64,000 bases of DNA, taken from NCBI GenBank assembly GCA_009760855.2, contig WPIO01000007.1:9243501-9307500 (forward strand), in the 5' to 3' direction. A program made the position numbers and the translations under genes. Position 1 is the stretch's first letter; each line of letters begins with the position of its first letter. This DNA is from Cristatella mucedo. Its lineage: Eukaryota; Bryozoa; Phylactolaemata; Cristatellidae. Shown one piece after another: positions 52,931 to 64,000 of this stretch. Under the pieces are notes generated by a model. The model saw only the letters and a list, made by a program, of their open reading frames with translations. It was not told the origin of the DNA and made no database searches.

Positions 52931-53399
52931 AATTACATCATTACTATGATGCCGTCCTGACCCAGAGTTTCAGCCGGAATGTCAAGAAAATTCTTGTAAA
53001 ATTTGTCCCTCAATCGAATATTTGTTAAGGGTACCTTTCAAAAGATAAATTGTAGAAATAGGTTCGGAAATTTTGACGACTTATAAAAGAAAAAATGATT
53101 ATGTAAAGCATGTCTAACCCAGACGTTAACCGGAAACAACATATCTACAAATAATAAAATTACCAACCTGCAGCATAAGCAACTTGTTACCCAACTTTTC
53201 AAACCTTGGTGGATCGAGGTACGTCCGTGAAGCTTATTGAGGTGCTTTCTTTTGAATTTTATACAGCTTCATTTTTAGTGTAGCTTGATGGCTTGTAAAT
53301 TATATAAATCGGCTAATAATTCACGTGCCAGTGAAATTTGACACGACTCATGACAAGTTAAACTCAGCTTGCTTGACATAATTCTGAACATATGCTGCC
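52931..53399. other. Nothing recognised
   Basis: AT-rich sequence with no motif or family that I can name. Confidence 0.5.
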
Positions 53400-53575
53400 G
53401 CTTCGGTTTGGTCCAGTGGTTAAGGTGCTCGGCTTTGATGACTAATAGTTAAGGTGAATGCATTTGATGACGCCGAGCGAGTTCGTGGGCTTAAGCCTTG
53501 CTGCAAATGTGAAGCACCGGCGTAGAGATTGAATTCTCTCAAAGCGCAAAATGCATTTTACAAATGTATTCTTTT
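53400..53575 (+). repeat. SINE with LINE-A-like 3' tail
   Basis: The head TTGGTCCAGTGGTTAAGGTG (A box) is followed by a degraded middle and the tail GCAAATGTGAAGCACCGGCG plus AGAGATTGAATTCTCTC, which parallels the LINE-A 3' end. A further, headless SINE-like piece lies at about 53745..53830. Confidence 0.7.
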
Positions 53576-53869
53576 TATATTTTTGACTCCGCGGTCGGAC
53601 CTATACCATTGCTGTGCAGCAGTGCCAGTAATGGCCAGATAAGAAGACTTAAAGATAAGATTGCCAGATAAGAGACGCTTATAAGGGACTTACTGATTAA
53701 TAAATATCTAACGCTGGCGAAAGTACCAGAAAAACAAAAAGAGACTTCTTAAGTCAGAGTAAGGTGCTTGCCTTTACCGATCAAAGTCGTGGGCTCGAAC
53801 CCATCGGCATACATCAAGCATCTAGATAGAAATTAACCTGCTTAGCTATACAATTGAATTATATTTATG

Positions 53870-54260
53870 CGTTCATTAGTCTATGTACAGTAAATAGTTT
53901 GTGATAATATGCACAGTGCCAGCATGCGTACTACAGTTAGTGGTGACATAGTGCCCACAAAGAATACTGCATTCAGCCCAGAAATTCCGTAAGGAGCCGG
54001 TGCGTTTTTATCTTCTTTTTTAAATGTCGCTAATTCGGAGGATATTGTGACATTAGCCCGGAGTGAGTTCTGGGCTTTTCAAACATACGAACTAAAGGCG
54101 TGGTATCCAAAGGGTTTGAGGCATAGCTAAGCGATTTGAGTCAGAAGAGCGGTTGGCACAATGCCTAGCGTGATTAGGGAGTAGTTTTGATAGATAAAGT
54201 TGGAGCAAGAGAACGAGAGACCTAAAATTTAGTAAGAAAACCTTAGCCGTGATACTGTTT
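53870..54260 (-). repeat. Old LINE-A fragment
   Basis: Antisense, still recognisable by the 3' UTR text (CATGCACAGTGCC-like) and by the end of the ORF2 region around 54040-54120. Confidence 0.6.
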
Positions 54261-54850
54261 TTATAGCCCCCTAAGAGAATTCAATCTCTAATCAGGCACT
54301 CAATAAATCGCTGCCAGAGATGCAATAACAAATAGCAAATAGCTGTAAACCAAGGTAACAAAAAATGAAAACCAAGGCATCCTTGTGAGGAAAGCATGCT
54401 ATAGCACACAGTTAGCAAAAGCGACCGTTTCATTTCCGTTTCGCCCGCTTCGCCGTAGCAGTAGATTTACCTCAAATAAACCAAGTGAGCGAAACTGCTT
54501 CGCTGAAATTTTTATTGCAATAGATCGTATCCCACTTCCGACAGCAGTTAGAGGCAGTCCGCTGCATAACAGCCACCAAAATGTCTATTTTATTTAAAGG
54601 GAGTCACATTGAGCAAGCCTTGCCTGGACATACCCAGATTTGGCTTTACTGGCGGTGGCGAGATGGCCCTAAACGAGTACCCAGAGCAGTACTGACTAAA
54701 ATTTATCAGACGAGAATATCATTTAATGCCGCTCGAAATACACATATCGGATGACACTGGCTTATGCCCGCATAAATTTGCGGGACAATGCATTTGACAT
54801 TGCATACTTCTTCGCCAGTCTGTGCAGCACGCTGCTGCTGCCAGCAAGTA
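54261..54850. other. Nothing recognised
   Basis: A 70-codon plus-strand frame at 54385 has no recognisable motif. A diverged LINE tail may lie at 54262..54310. Confidence 0.45.
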
Positions 54851-54854
54851 CGTC

Positions 54855-54921
54855 TAATAATAATTATACATTTGCATAGCGCCATCGGAGAAGTGAATCA
54901 GTTTCTGGGAACTCTATAGAT
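54855..54921 (-). repeat. LINE-A-like tail fragment
   Basis: An ATT-type tail and a GCGCCATCGGAGAAGTGAAT block in antisense orientation; diverged. Confidence 0.55.
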
Positions 54922-57272
54922 CAGGGGTGTCCAACACGTGGCCGGCGGGCCACAACCCGGCCCGCCAAGGTCTTCTATTCGGCCCGAAACGTTATCCCAA
55001 AAATATTGTCACTCCATGTTTTTTGTTAATTTTTAATCATTACAAACGGCGATATAAGGCGCTGTGATGTACTTCACTCGCGCGTGAAGCGTGAAGGTGT
55101 CCGAATGGCTATTTTCGCGTGAAGGTAAAAAATCGATTTATTTTGCTAGCCTTCATGTGAACATTTTGGCGTGAAGGGGTAATGTATTTGTGCTACAGCG
55201 GCGCCATTACGATCACATTTATAACGCTTCCGCAAGCGGAATTAACTGCTTCACACTGTGGATAGAAAAAAAGAGCCGTTTCTCAGCTGCTGCTGCACGA
55301 ACTGGAATCAGTCAGGTAGGTTTTCAAAAAACGCGTATTGCTCAACTTACTTACTAATACTAAGATATTGCTGTGATAAAATATAAATTAATCAATTCGT
55401 AGCTGATCTGTTTTTTATTTCACAGAGAAAAATGGCGGCGAATGTGAATACTAGCAAAAAACGAAAAATTGACGCAGAAGGAAGACTTTTCAAAGCATCT
55501 TGGACTGTAGGCTATTTTGTAATGGAACGCTTCGATAGGATAATGTGCCTAATATGCCAAGAAACAATTGCCGTTGCAAAGGAGTACAATGTTATGCGAC
55601 ATTTTTCAACAAAGCATGGCGACAGGTACAACAGCCTGACTGGTCAACTTCGAATTGATCGCATGAACTCGTTGAAAATGAGTGTCATCGGACAGCAGTC
55701 ATTGTTTACAGCAGTCAGCAACAAGTCTGAGGCTTCGACCAAAGTAAGTTTTTTAATAGCTGAAGCTATAGCTAAGCGGGGGAAAGAATTTTCCAAGGGT
55801 GAATTTGTTAAGGAATGCCTCAGGCTGTTTACTGGTGTGGTCTGTCCAGATAAGAAGTCAGAAGTCAAGAAAGTCAGTCTTTCTCCTCAAACGGTTGCGT
55901 GAAAAGTTGACGAGCTCGCATCCAACATAGAAGAAAGTCTCACTAACACACTTGCTGAATGGGAATTTTATTCTCTTGCGCTCGACGAAAGCACGGACAA
56001 TAGCGATACGGCTTAATTGTCGGTGTTTGTACGCGGAGTAACAGGAAAGTTTGTCATTATCGAAGAACTGTTGGATATATGTTCGATGAAAGGCACTACA
56101 ACGGGGAGGGATATTTTGGATCAGGTCAAGAGGGTCCTCACAAAATTTAATCTTCCTGAAACTTAATTGATTGGTTTAACCACAGACGGAGCCCCTTCAA
56201 TGACAGGTAGACACAATGGATTTGTATCTTTAATGGTAAAATTAGTACCTCGCAAAATTGTCAGTCATAACTGCATCATCCACCAAGAACAGCTATGTGC
56301 AAAGGTCTTGAGCATGCAACATGTAATGGACAATGTAGTTTCAACAGTCAATGTGATAAGATCTCGTGCGCTAAACCACAGACAATTTCAGGCTTTTCTT
56401 AAAGAGTTGGGATCAGATCATTGTGATGTTATTTATTTCTGCCAAGTCCGTTGGCTAAGTAGGGCAAACACGTTAGCCAGGTTTTGTTCACTTCGGGACG
56501 AAATAAAAACATTTATGACAGAAAAGGGAAAAGATGTTGGCTTCCTCGATGACCAGCAGTGATTGAATGACTTGGCTTTTTTTGTGGACATGACCAAACA
56601 TCTTGCAGATCTTAATGTCAAACTCCAAGGTAAGGATCAACTGGTCCATAAAATGTATGAGTGTGTTGTCGCATTTGTGCAAAAGCTGAAACTTTTCCGG
56701 AAACACTTAGATCAGAAGCTGTTACATTTCACAACACTAGCAACAAGATCGCACGAGACGCTGGCTTATATGAAGTACTCCACTCTTGTTAGCAAACTTG
56801 TTGATGAATTCGAAGAGAGGTTTCAAGATTTCCAACAACATGCGGATGACATGAACGTGATTAGTAATCCATTTGATATCGATCCCTCTGATGCACCTGA
56901 TGAATTTCAACTCGAACTAATCGGCATTCATAATGACAGCAATTTAAAAACTGCTTATGATCAGCATGACCTTGTTACCTTTACCTTGCGCCGCTGTAGC
57001 ACAAACATATTACCCCTTCACGCCAAAATGTTCACATGAAGGCTAGCAAAATAAATCGATTCTTTTACCTTCACGCGAAAATAGCCATTCGGACACCTTC
57101 ACGCTTCACGCGCGAGTGAAGTACATCACAGCGCCTTATATCGCCGTTTGTAATGATTAAAAATTAACGAAAAACATGGAGTGACAAATATTTTTGGGAT
57201 AACTTTGCGGGCCGCATAGAAGACCTCGGCGGGCCGGGTTGTGGCCCGCGGGCCACGTGTTGGACACCCCGG
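54922..57272 (+). mobile_element. hAT (Charlie-like) transposon with ~285-bp inverted ends
   Basis: The ends read CAGGGGTGTCCAACACGTGG and its inverted partner ...ACGTGTTGGACACCCCGG. Inverted similarity continues for the outer 283-285 bp (54922..55204 and 56988..57272), far longer than usual hAT TIRs. A broken transposase lies between. A convincing 8-bp target duplication was not found (CTATAGAT before, TCTAAATC after). Confidence 0.85.
55432..57039 (+). pseudogene. hAT transposase (ZBED/GTF2IRD2-like), C-terminally truncated
   Basis: The first frame (55432..55902) has a BED-type zinc finger: CLICQETIAVAKEYNVMRHF and STKH, giving C-x2-C ... H-x4-H. Then follow LALDESTDNSD and LTTDGAPSMTG (the catalytic Asp regions of hAT enzymes), FCQVRWLSRANTL, and a helical region up to DQHDLVTFTL. 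In-frame stops lie at about 55900, 56014, 56164 and 56560. The C-terminal hATC dimerisation block is absent: the sequence changes directly into an inverted copy of the element's left end at 56988. It is certainly inactive. The similarity is to the Charlie/GTF2IRD2 branch. Confidence 0.85.
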
Positions 57273-57274
57273 TC

Positions 57275-57350
57275 TAAATCCTGCAGTAGGCCATCCTTTA
57301 TCGCCAACAGAACGCATTGATGATATTCGTCAAGGCTTTTCTGCCGGTAT
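57275..57350 (+). repeat. 3' half of a SINE
   Basis: TCCTGCAGTAGGCCATCCTT and AAGGCTTTTCTGCCGGTATA match the SINE body. The hAT insertion cut it from its head. Confidence 0.55.
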
Positions 57351-57415
57351 ATATATATATGAATTGTATAAATTTACATATATATATATATATATGTAAA
57401 TATATACAATTCATT
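57345..57415. repeat. AT-rich palindrome
   Basis: ATGAATTGTATAAATTTACA, a run of TA, then TGTAAATATATACAATTCAT forms an inverted repeat that could extrude a cruciform. Confidence 0.85.
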
Positions 57416-57532
57416 TGTATAGTGCTCTATTAGAACTTAATCTTTATTTAGGCGCTTCACATATGCTACGGGGCTCGAGCCAACGACCTTGGCCAGTCTT
57501 TAATCGGGGCGAGCGCCTTAACTGCTGTGCCA
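57410..57532 (-). repeat. SINE with LINE-A-like 3' tail
   Basis: This is the sister of 3842..3978. On the minus strand a tRNA-like GCACAGCAGTTAAGGCGCTC head is followed by GGCTCGAGCCCC and the GAAGCGCCTAAATAAAGATT tail. Confidence 0.75.
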
Positions 57533-57609
57533 AACCTAAAGCTGAGGCTTTTAAATCAGCTAATACGTTTCTTGCTGGCTGCGAATCTGAAGTCTACCAA
57601 TAGCTACAC

Positions 57610-58225
57610 TGCAGCTAGGCTTGTCTGTCGTGAGCGTCACAGTTGCCACATTACTCCACTTCTCGCCGACCTGCACTGGCTACCAGTCAAGCAACGGATT
57701 GACTTCAAGGTTTTGTCGCTCACTTTTAGGTCCCTTCATTCTATGGCTCCAGCCTATCTGTCAGATATACTCCCCCGTCAGGCTAAGCATCGTACCACCC
57801 GCTTTTCGGAATCCAACAGTCTAGAAATACCTCGTACAAACCTTAAATCCTTTGGAGACCGTGCATTTAGTTCATATGCTCCCAAAGCCTGGAACTCCCT
57901 CCCGACCTGCGTCAGAACATCCCCCGACCTGACCACATTTAAAAGGAACCTAAACACACACCTATTTAGGACAGCATTTAGTGGGTCCCTGTGATTCGTC
58001 CTTGATGTGCTAATGCGTGCTGACACTGTGCATGCTGCCACTAACCACATTTGCATGCTGACCCTGTGCATGTCACCCCTAACCATGTTATTTCGTTTGT
58101 TTTTTCAAGCATGATTTTACTTACCATTGAATTGCATTTCACTTTACAGCAAATGTAAAGCGCCTAGAGAGAGATTAAGTTCTCTGAGGGCGCTTTATCA
58201 AGTGAATTATTATTATTATTATAAT
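57610..58225 (+). mobile_element. LINE-A, 5'-truncated, open C-terminal frame
   Basis: Starting within [13 protein letters not shown], the frame is open to 57994 and ends with the usual 3' UTR and (ATT)n tail at 58205..58225. Near-perfect agreement with other copies suggests recent insertion. Confidence 0.92.
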
Positions 58226-58497
58226 AGCCATTTAAAAACTGGCGACCCCAAAAAACACAGCGGCGAAAATGTAGCACACACACACTACACACATTGGACT
58301 TATTTCCAAAACGCCATATCAGCTACGCCGAGCGAAAGCTTTGAAGTGTCAGAAGCATCCATCATCACTCCAGGCGTCGTGTAGAGAGCAAATGCTACGG
58401 TAAGGCTACAGCAACCCTATGAACACATTTAAAGTTTAAATCCGCTTTGTTGTTTCCAGCAACACTTTTAAGTAAGTTCTATTCTGATAAATTACAT

Positions 58498-58765
58498 TTA
58501 ATAATAATAACAATAATACACTTGATAAAGCGCCCTCAGAGAACTCAATCTCTCTCTAGGCGCTTTACAATTGCTGCAAAGGGAAATGCAATTGAAGGGT
58601 GAGTAATATCATGCTTGATAAACAAACAAAATGAGTAACATGGTTAGGGGTGACATTCACAGGGTCAGCATGCAAATATGGTTAGTGGCAGCATGCACAG
58701 TGTCAGCACACATAGGCACATGAAGGACGAATCACCGGGACCCACTAAATGCTGTCCTAAATATT
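58498..58765 (-). repeat. LINE-A 3' UTR fragment
   Basis: Antisense 3' end with an (AAT)n-type tail at 58498; it stops at the position corresponding to the end of ORF2. Confidence 0.88.
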
Positions 58766-58769
58766 TAAT

Positions 58770-59760
58770 GAACTATTCAACGTACAATTTTAGCTGTGAG
58801 AGCGCATGTTGGAGCTACGCATGCTCATGAGAAAATTGTCTCTTTATTTTGACGCTCATAATTGTTATACCATCGTAGGTTTGCGGTAAAACAATTGTAA
58901 CCGAGTTCCAGGGGTCAGAGGCTAATTCCCGCCAAACCCGCCATACTCCGGCCACGCTGCCGCTCGCCATGCCGCCGAGCTAGGGTAAGTTGAGCGGCCG
59001 TCAGGTTAGACCTCTTTATGATAACGCATGCGCCAACAACAACAGGGAAACTAAACAAGTCTACAGGTAGGGTCCTATACACAGTACACTACGGGAGTGC
59101 AAGACGACGCAGCAAGCGCGAACAAACGTGTTAGTTGGGGTCAGTCGGCTTCTGCAGTCCTGTCGTTGTACCGACTCCGAATCCAACAGTACGAGCGTAC
59201 GCCGTCGAAAACCCGGCTGGCTGAGTAATTGCTGGCTAGTCCGAGTCGACAACTACCACAGTCGTAAGCTTCCGCCGAAAGACCCAGCACATGGGGGGGG
59301 GGTCACGAACACGCTACACGGGGAACGCGGAATAAAAAACAAGTCAACAACGAGCGAGCTATCCGGCTCCGCTTGGGCCTTGGGTACTCGTTCCCTTGCG
59401 TGCGTGGCCGCATCGCCGGAGCACGCCTGCACGAATCCAGGTGTATAACTCGGCGAGACCGGGAGCCTCCAACACCACGACTTACTTGGCCAACTTCCCT
59501 TACCCAAGAGCCCCGGTGACCTCACGTCACCACACATGCCGTAGGTCCGACCCCGGCCTAGCCGGTGACCCTCATTACAGCAGTCTGGTCCCAGCCAACC
59601 AAACCCAGCCTGCTTACACAATTAAAACAACTCAATTGAGGCGCGACGTCAGTGTGTCAGTGACTGCGAAGGGTAGATTAAGAAACCTAGCTTATTATGC
59701 GGATATGTAGGTGCGCGTGGAGTAAAAAGCCTGGGTGACACCACGGGCTACTTTCGCAGA
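58770..59760. other. No recognisable gene
   Basis: Frames of 100-120 codons occur on both strands at 59128..59621, but they overlap each other, are Pro/Arg/Ser-rich and show no known motif. They are probably a consequence of GC content. Confidence 0.45.
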
Positions 59761-59764
59761 CAAA

Positions 59765-60225
59765 CAAGGTCCGCCACGGCTTGGCTTCTCCATACCTCGC
59801 TGAACTGCTCCATCAGTTTCAGCCTCTACGTACCCTCAGATCCTGTATGGACAATAAATTAGCTGTTCCACTCTTTAGCTTGAAGACCGTTGGCAACAGA
59901 AGCTTTTGCTCTGCAGGTCCTAGACTGTGGAACTCGCTTCCATGATTCTTACGCAACGACAACTACTCTCCTACTGCAGACTATGGCTCATCCTTTTCAG
60001 CGGTCCTGAGCTGCTACTTCCATGCTACTCACTACCTCAACTGCTCTCCTGACTCTGCTATGCTTACCACTTTCTTTCTGTTGTGTGAGACGAAGTCTGT
60101 TGGCTATCGAATGCGTACCGAAAGCCGCTTAGGCTGTAAGTGCGTAATGCAAAACTCTCCTGCGTAACACCCACTTAGTCTTTTTGGCTTTGTGGAGTTA
60201 CAGACGGAGATACATTACATTACAT
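59765..60225 (+). mobile_element. LINE-B 3' end
   Basis: The C-terminal ORF2 region is broken by shifts (a [13 protein letters not shown]-like text near 59800). The 3' UTR is followed by GAGATACATTACATTACATA, showing the family's short TACAT tail repeats. Confidence 0.88.
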
Positions 60226-60339
60226 AGCTTCCGGGATTGCGGTCCGGCCAACGGAACCACCAAACAGCTAGGACATAAGTCGTCCGCAAGTATCGGGCGT
60301 AGCGGTGTGGCGCGTAGCTCAACCTAATGGTCGAATTCA

Positions 60340-61440
60340 GGTAATTAAGGACGGCGAACACTCAGCAACGCTCACAAACGCGCGCCGCGCACGCGCACTT
60401 GCGCACGCTGCGCGGGCGCGGCGCTCGAGAACGCACGCGCGACGCCTTTCCCTCGCGCCCCGCTCTCGTCTGTAATTTTCTGCTACTCTCTCTAGCTGTC
60501 GCGGACCCTCTACCGAGCGCGTACCTCTCTCGAGCAACCGTCGTTTAACTGGGCTCTTTTTTCGCGAAATCCCTAATCTTGTTTACTTGGTAGTTTACGC
60601 TTCGTTCGCAGCGCGATTGAGAAAAATCCTAGCCAGTGCGTGTTTAAACAACTTAAGAATAGGTTTACGTGGCGCCTAGCAACGACGACAATGACCTGAG
60701 TGCGACGCGAGTGCCAAAACTTGCGCCGAAGGGGGGGCATTAAGGTTCCCCCAATCTGGAACAACAAGCCGCACGCTCTCACAATAGCGAACTCCTCATG
60801 CGGGCCCTCGGACGGCGCGCGCGCGCATGCACAGACGCGGCGGCGAGCGAGCGAGCGAGCGGTGACGCAGCCGCTCTCGCACGCGTTAGCCGGCTTCCAC
60901 TCGACCGTCACACCTCCGGCCCGCCTCGACGCGAGCCGCAACGGTCCGCTGCGTCGCCGTCCGAGCCCACGGAGAGGCGCCGCGTGGACAGCGCTAGGTA
61001 CGCCGGCGCCGGCCGCTCGCGCTCCGAGAGTCGCTGCGATCGTGCTCCTCGCTTTGCCCGCTCTGCCGACGCATCGCGGGCGCGCGCGCCGTTGAGGGCG
61101 GGCTCGCGGCGCGGGCGTCTTGCGTCTGGAGCTCGACGCGCGAGCTGCGACCAGCGCTGGCGGCCGAGAGCTTGCGGCGCTGGCAGAGGCGGAGCGCGAA
61201 CAGCTCCGGAGCCTCCGCTGACGTTTGCGCTGACGGCGACGGCGCGTCGAGAGCGACGTGCTCGCGCCGGCGGCGGCTACTTCCAGAATGAAAGGGGCGC
61301 GAAAGGGAAGCTAACCCCTCTCGCCTCTCGGCCCTCCCTCGGCCCTCGCTTTGGCTTGGAAAGTCTCAGGGCTCTTTCGGGCTAGCCGGTCGGGCGACGG
61401 CGTAAAATTCCGCATCGGCCGACGCCCCTAGGCCACCGGG
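60340..61440. other. CpG- and GC-rich block
   Basis: This 1.1-kb stretch is dense in CG dinucleotides (for example CGCGCGCCGCGCACGCGCAC at 60379) and has a GAGC repeat at 60843..60860. Open frames on the plus strand (up to 195 codons) are Arg/Ala/Ser-rich and look like products of composition. It could be a CpG-island promoter or GC-rich repeat. No gene is assigned. Confidence 0.5.
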
Positions 61441-63030
61441 TCGGCACGCGGCGAACCAACGATCCTAGAGGGATCGAACCTTGACGTTATGGCTTTCGGA
61501 TTAAAATGGCACCGCTACCGAGTCGAGGTCGAAACCGCACGGTTAATCTCGGCGCCGCTTTTGATACGGGTTGTTTCGGTGGAATGAGGCGCGGGTAAAT
61601 CGAAACGGCCTCGACAAACGAGCCCATGAATTTGCCCGCCATCCATGCCCACGATGAGTCAGTTTCAAAAGATGGAGGCTATAGTTCTTTTTTCGAGAGG
61701 AACGGCCGCACATTTCGAGGATCCTCTAGACCGGCCGAAAAGGGGTAATCCCTTTTCGATGGACCAAAAATATGTGTGGGGGATGGGAGCCGGTGTGTCA
61801 TCGGAGCGTGCACAGGGACCTCCAGGAAAGCTACCTACTTTTTTCACGGGGTCTAAATGTGCTTCCGGAGGCTTGGTGAAAATGCAACGCGCCAGTTCTT
61901 TTTTAGAGGGGCTTTGAAAACTATGCGAGGAACGCGCCTAGGGTGTGAGGATTGCATCAAAATTCGGCTTCGGGGAGAGAAGGAAAGGAGGCGTTCCTCC
62001 TCCTCGTCCTCCTCCTCAGAGAGCTCCGGTTCGGAGTCAACCTTGAGAAGCGATTCAAGCCTGTCTGGAGTCCTCCGGCAGGCTATGGCATTACCAAGTA
62101 CTTACTTTCCGAATACCATCGCTGCAACCAATCAAGCTGGCACAACGATGCTTACCGTAGAAAGCCGTCTGCTCAGGATCCTCGGGCTGCGTTCGTGCCT
62201 CCCGGCTTCTCTAACCTGACAGGGCAGCGCTGCCGGATGAGGAAGACAAATTCGATATGCTGCAAAAGCCCCTTGCTAAATGCTGACAACCGCGGCTGCC
62301 CTTTGACGGCTGACTGTTTTCACAAGCTTTATTGGGTGCATTGCGAGGACTGGAAGCAAAAATAGTTATCACTATTTCCACTATAAAGGCACACTCAAAA
62401 TATTAAAATAGGAAACTGCGTGTAAAAAACCTCTGGCATCCACCCGATAATTTGTTTCAAGTAAATTGAAAGGTTCTTTTAAGATGACGAGTCTCCCACT
62501 GACTAACTCAGCCACTGGTACGCGCCGCGGAAATAAGATGTCGATTTCCCACTGTGTTAGTTTCCGGCCATGACTACTAAAGGTCAAGTTTGAGCCTAGA
62601 TTAGCTTAAAATAATAACTCGGACTTGGTCTGGCTGCACTTCAACTCATGAATATAACTACCCGATTTCGGTGGGAAATGGCTTAGCTATTCGACTATCT
62701 CAGGGAAAGCTGACGAACGTAGATTGCAGCAGTGAATACATTTTTTTCTCATAATTACCTTCGCTGTTTATGTTCTGTAAGCAAGCCGCTGATTTTCGTT
62801 AGATGTTGTGGTACGTACGCAAGGGAAATTTCTTCGGAGAATCGGCGGTAACTTGAAGATCGGTTGAAGCAACCGGGCGAAGGCGTCCCTCGAGTCTGCT
62901 GGTGGACCTGTTGCATGCGTACCGAAAGTCGCCTAGGCTTTGAGAGAAAACACTCAATTGGTGTACGTGGCATCGTGGAGTTACTTACGTTGCATTAATT
63001 TACCAGAAAGCCCGTTAATATTCAAATTAG
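61431..63030. repeat. Segmental/unknown repeat, copy 2
   Basis: This direct-orientation partner of 47505..49260 has only scattered single-base differences (for example CTCGGTC versus CTTGGTC near 62627) up to 62944, then a ~23-bp deletion relative to copy 1. It lacks the ~140-bp segment at 47541..47680. All internal short frames are the same as in copy 1. Confidence 0.9.
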
Positions 63031-64000
63031 GCTCGATCAAAGTACGTAGCTGATTCGTTTGCGTACATTTATCCGGAGCATTAGCGCGTATTTGTTCGGG
63101 CTTCCTAAAACCCCTATTCAACTTCGGTGGTCTTCGCTGCAACGAATGTACGCATGAGCTCCAATCGAAATTGCCAAGCCGGCTGACTGACCGCTCACTT
63201 TGAGATGGCGAGATTCATTCGATCACCCAACAGTCTAGAAGAAGGCGGAGAAGGCATCGCCAATGACAGCGAAAACACGCCCTGGTAGACGATTCTGCTC
63301 CCTGCAAAAGGAACCGACTCCTTCGGGCTAGTGGAAGAGCGCATAGAGCCAATCAACAGAAGCGATTCTGTTAGGCTAGTGGAAGAACGCGCAGAGCCCA
63401 TCAACAGAAGCGATTCCGTCGGGAAGAGCGCGAAGAGCAATAATAAAATGCCGTCGATGCAAGGCTCTCGCTCGCTCGCTCGCTCGCTCGTCCCATGACG
63501 AGCCCCAGCCGAAGACGCCCGAGAGCAGCTACAAGTTGTAGAGCACTAGTTCAGTGGGGGGGGGGTGTTCTTTCTCAATGTTGCAACGTCACTCTCTGGT
63601 TGCTGCTGAGTTGGGCGGAAATCATGCTTTCGTTGCGTTTTGGCAGTGGTTGGATTACTGTATTTTGTTTGTTTTCCTCCTTGCTACATGGGGTAATTAC
63701 ACCCATATTCCACCCGCTTTGATTGCTCTGGTTCCGTTTCCAATAGCTGTCAAAGTAAGGTACTTCTCATTTTTAATGTTTTTTCCCCGTAATTTTTCTT
63801 CGCTCTTCTTTAAACTGGGTTTCATTTTAACTATTTTAACTACTTACATAATTTAACTATAGAAATCATAAACCAATGAACCCATACATCCGAGGCAGCG
63901 CTGTAAGGCCACAACTATATCGCAGCATTTTGCAATTGAAATTTCAATTGATGGAGGGTTTTTATTCCTTGTGGCTACCGAATCAACGGCGCCTTTCGTT
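63031..64000. other. No gene; short tandem repeats
   Basis: A ~60-bp unit (containing AACAGAAGCGATTC) is repeated about twice at 63325..63425, and (CTCG)n lies at 63464..63490. The 75-100-codon plus-strand frames near the end are hydrophobic but overlap in two frames and lack motifs. Confidence 0.5.

Noticed and set aside
54914-57280. 8-bp target duplication of the hAT element
   Set aside because: The flanks CTATAGAT and TCTAAATC only partly agree, so no duplication is claimed.
60573-61385. Long Arg/Ala-rich frames in the CpG-dense block
   Set aside because: GC-rich DNA lacks stops by chance; frames exist on both strands with low-complexity products.

Overview
The window is animal genomic DNA. 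Three things point that way: an intron-containing gene on the + strand that I read as WDR82 (nine exons, 29071..49785, 313 codons, standard genetic code); dense L2/CR1-type LINE fragments; and tRNA-derived SINEs, hAT elements and a Tc1/mariner fossil. The repeat content would suit a marine invertebrate such as a sponge or cnidarian, but I cannot name the species from sequence alone.

The main object is a 22,019-bp integrated virus-like element at 6736..28754. It has 211-bp terminal inverted repeats (TIRs) that begin AG and end CT, and an identical 5-bp direct repeat (CACGC) on both sides. It carries the gene set of the Maverick/Polinton and adintovirus group: retroviral-type integrase, protein-primed family B DNA polymerase, FtsK/A32-type packaging ATPase, adenain-type cysteine protease, two jelly-roll minor-capsid or penton candidates and a truncated major-capsid candidate. 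It also has a phospholipase A2 virion gene, a YqaJ-type nuclease, an HNH-AP2 endonuclease, four related fibre genes and several proteins I do not recognise. The genes are packed tightly on both strands. Most start immediately after one shared motif, roughly TATATAGAAA-ATG. Many genes carry in-frame stops and frameshifts and a LINE fragment interrupts the element, so this copy looks decayed. A few ORFs, including the ATPase, are still open.

The right end of the element lies only 316 bp upstream of the WDR82 start codon. WDR82 (a WD40 subunit of SET1/COMPASS and PNUTS-PP1 complexes) then spreads over 20.7 kb. Its introns hold most of the LINE fragments, a 178-bp hAT MITE with a perfect 8-bp target duplication, an 83-bp hairpin palindrome, and the first copy of a near-identical ~1.6-kb duplication.

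Downstream of WDR82 (50-64 kb) are more LINE and SINE remnants, a broken hAT transposon whose ends form unusually long inverted repeats (54922..57272), a very GC- and CpG-rich block (60340..61440), and the second copy of the duplication (about 61431..63030). I found no other convincing host gene, rRNA, functional tRNA or CRISPR array.
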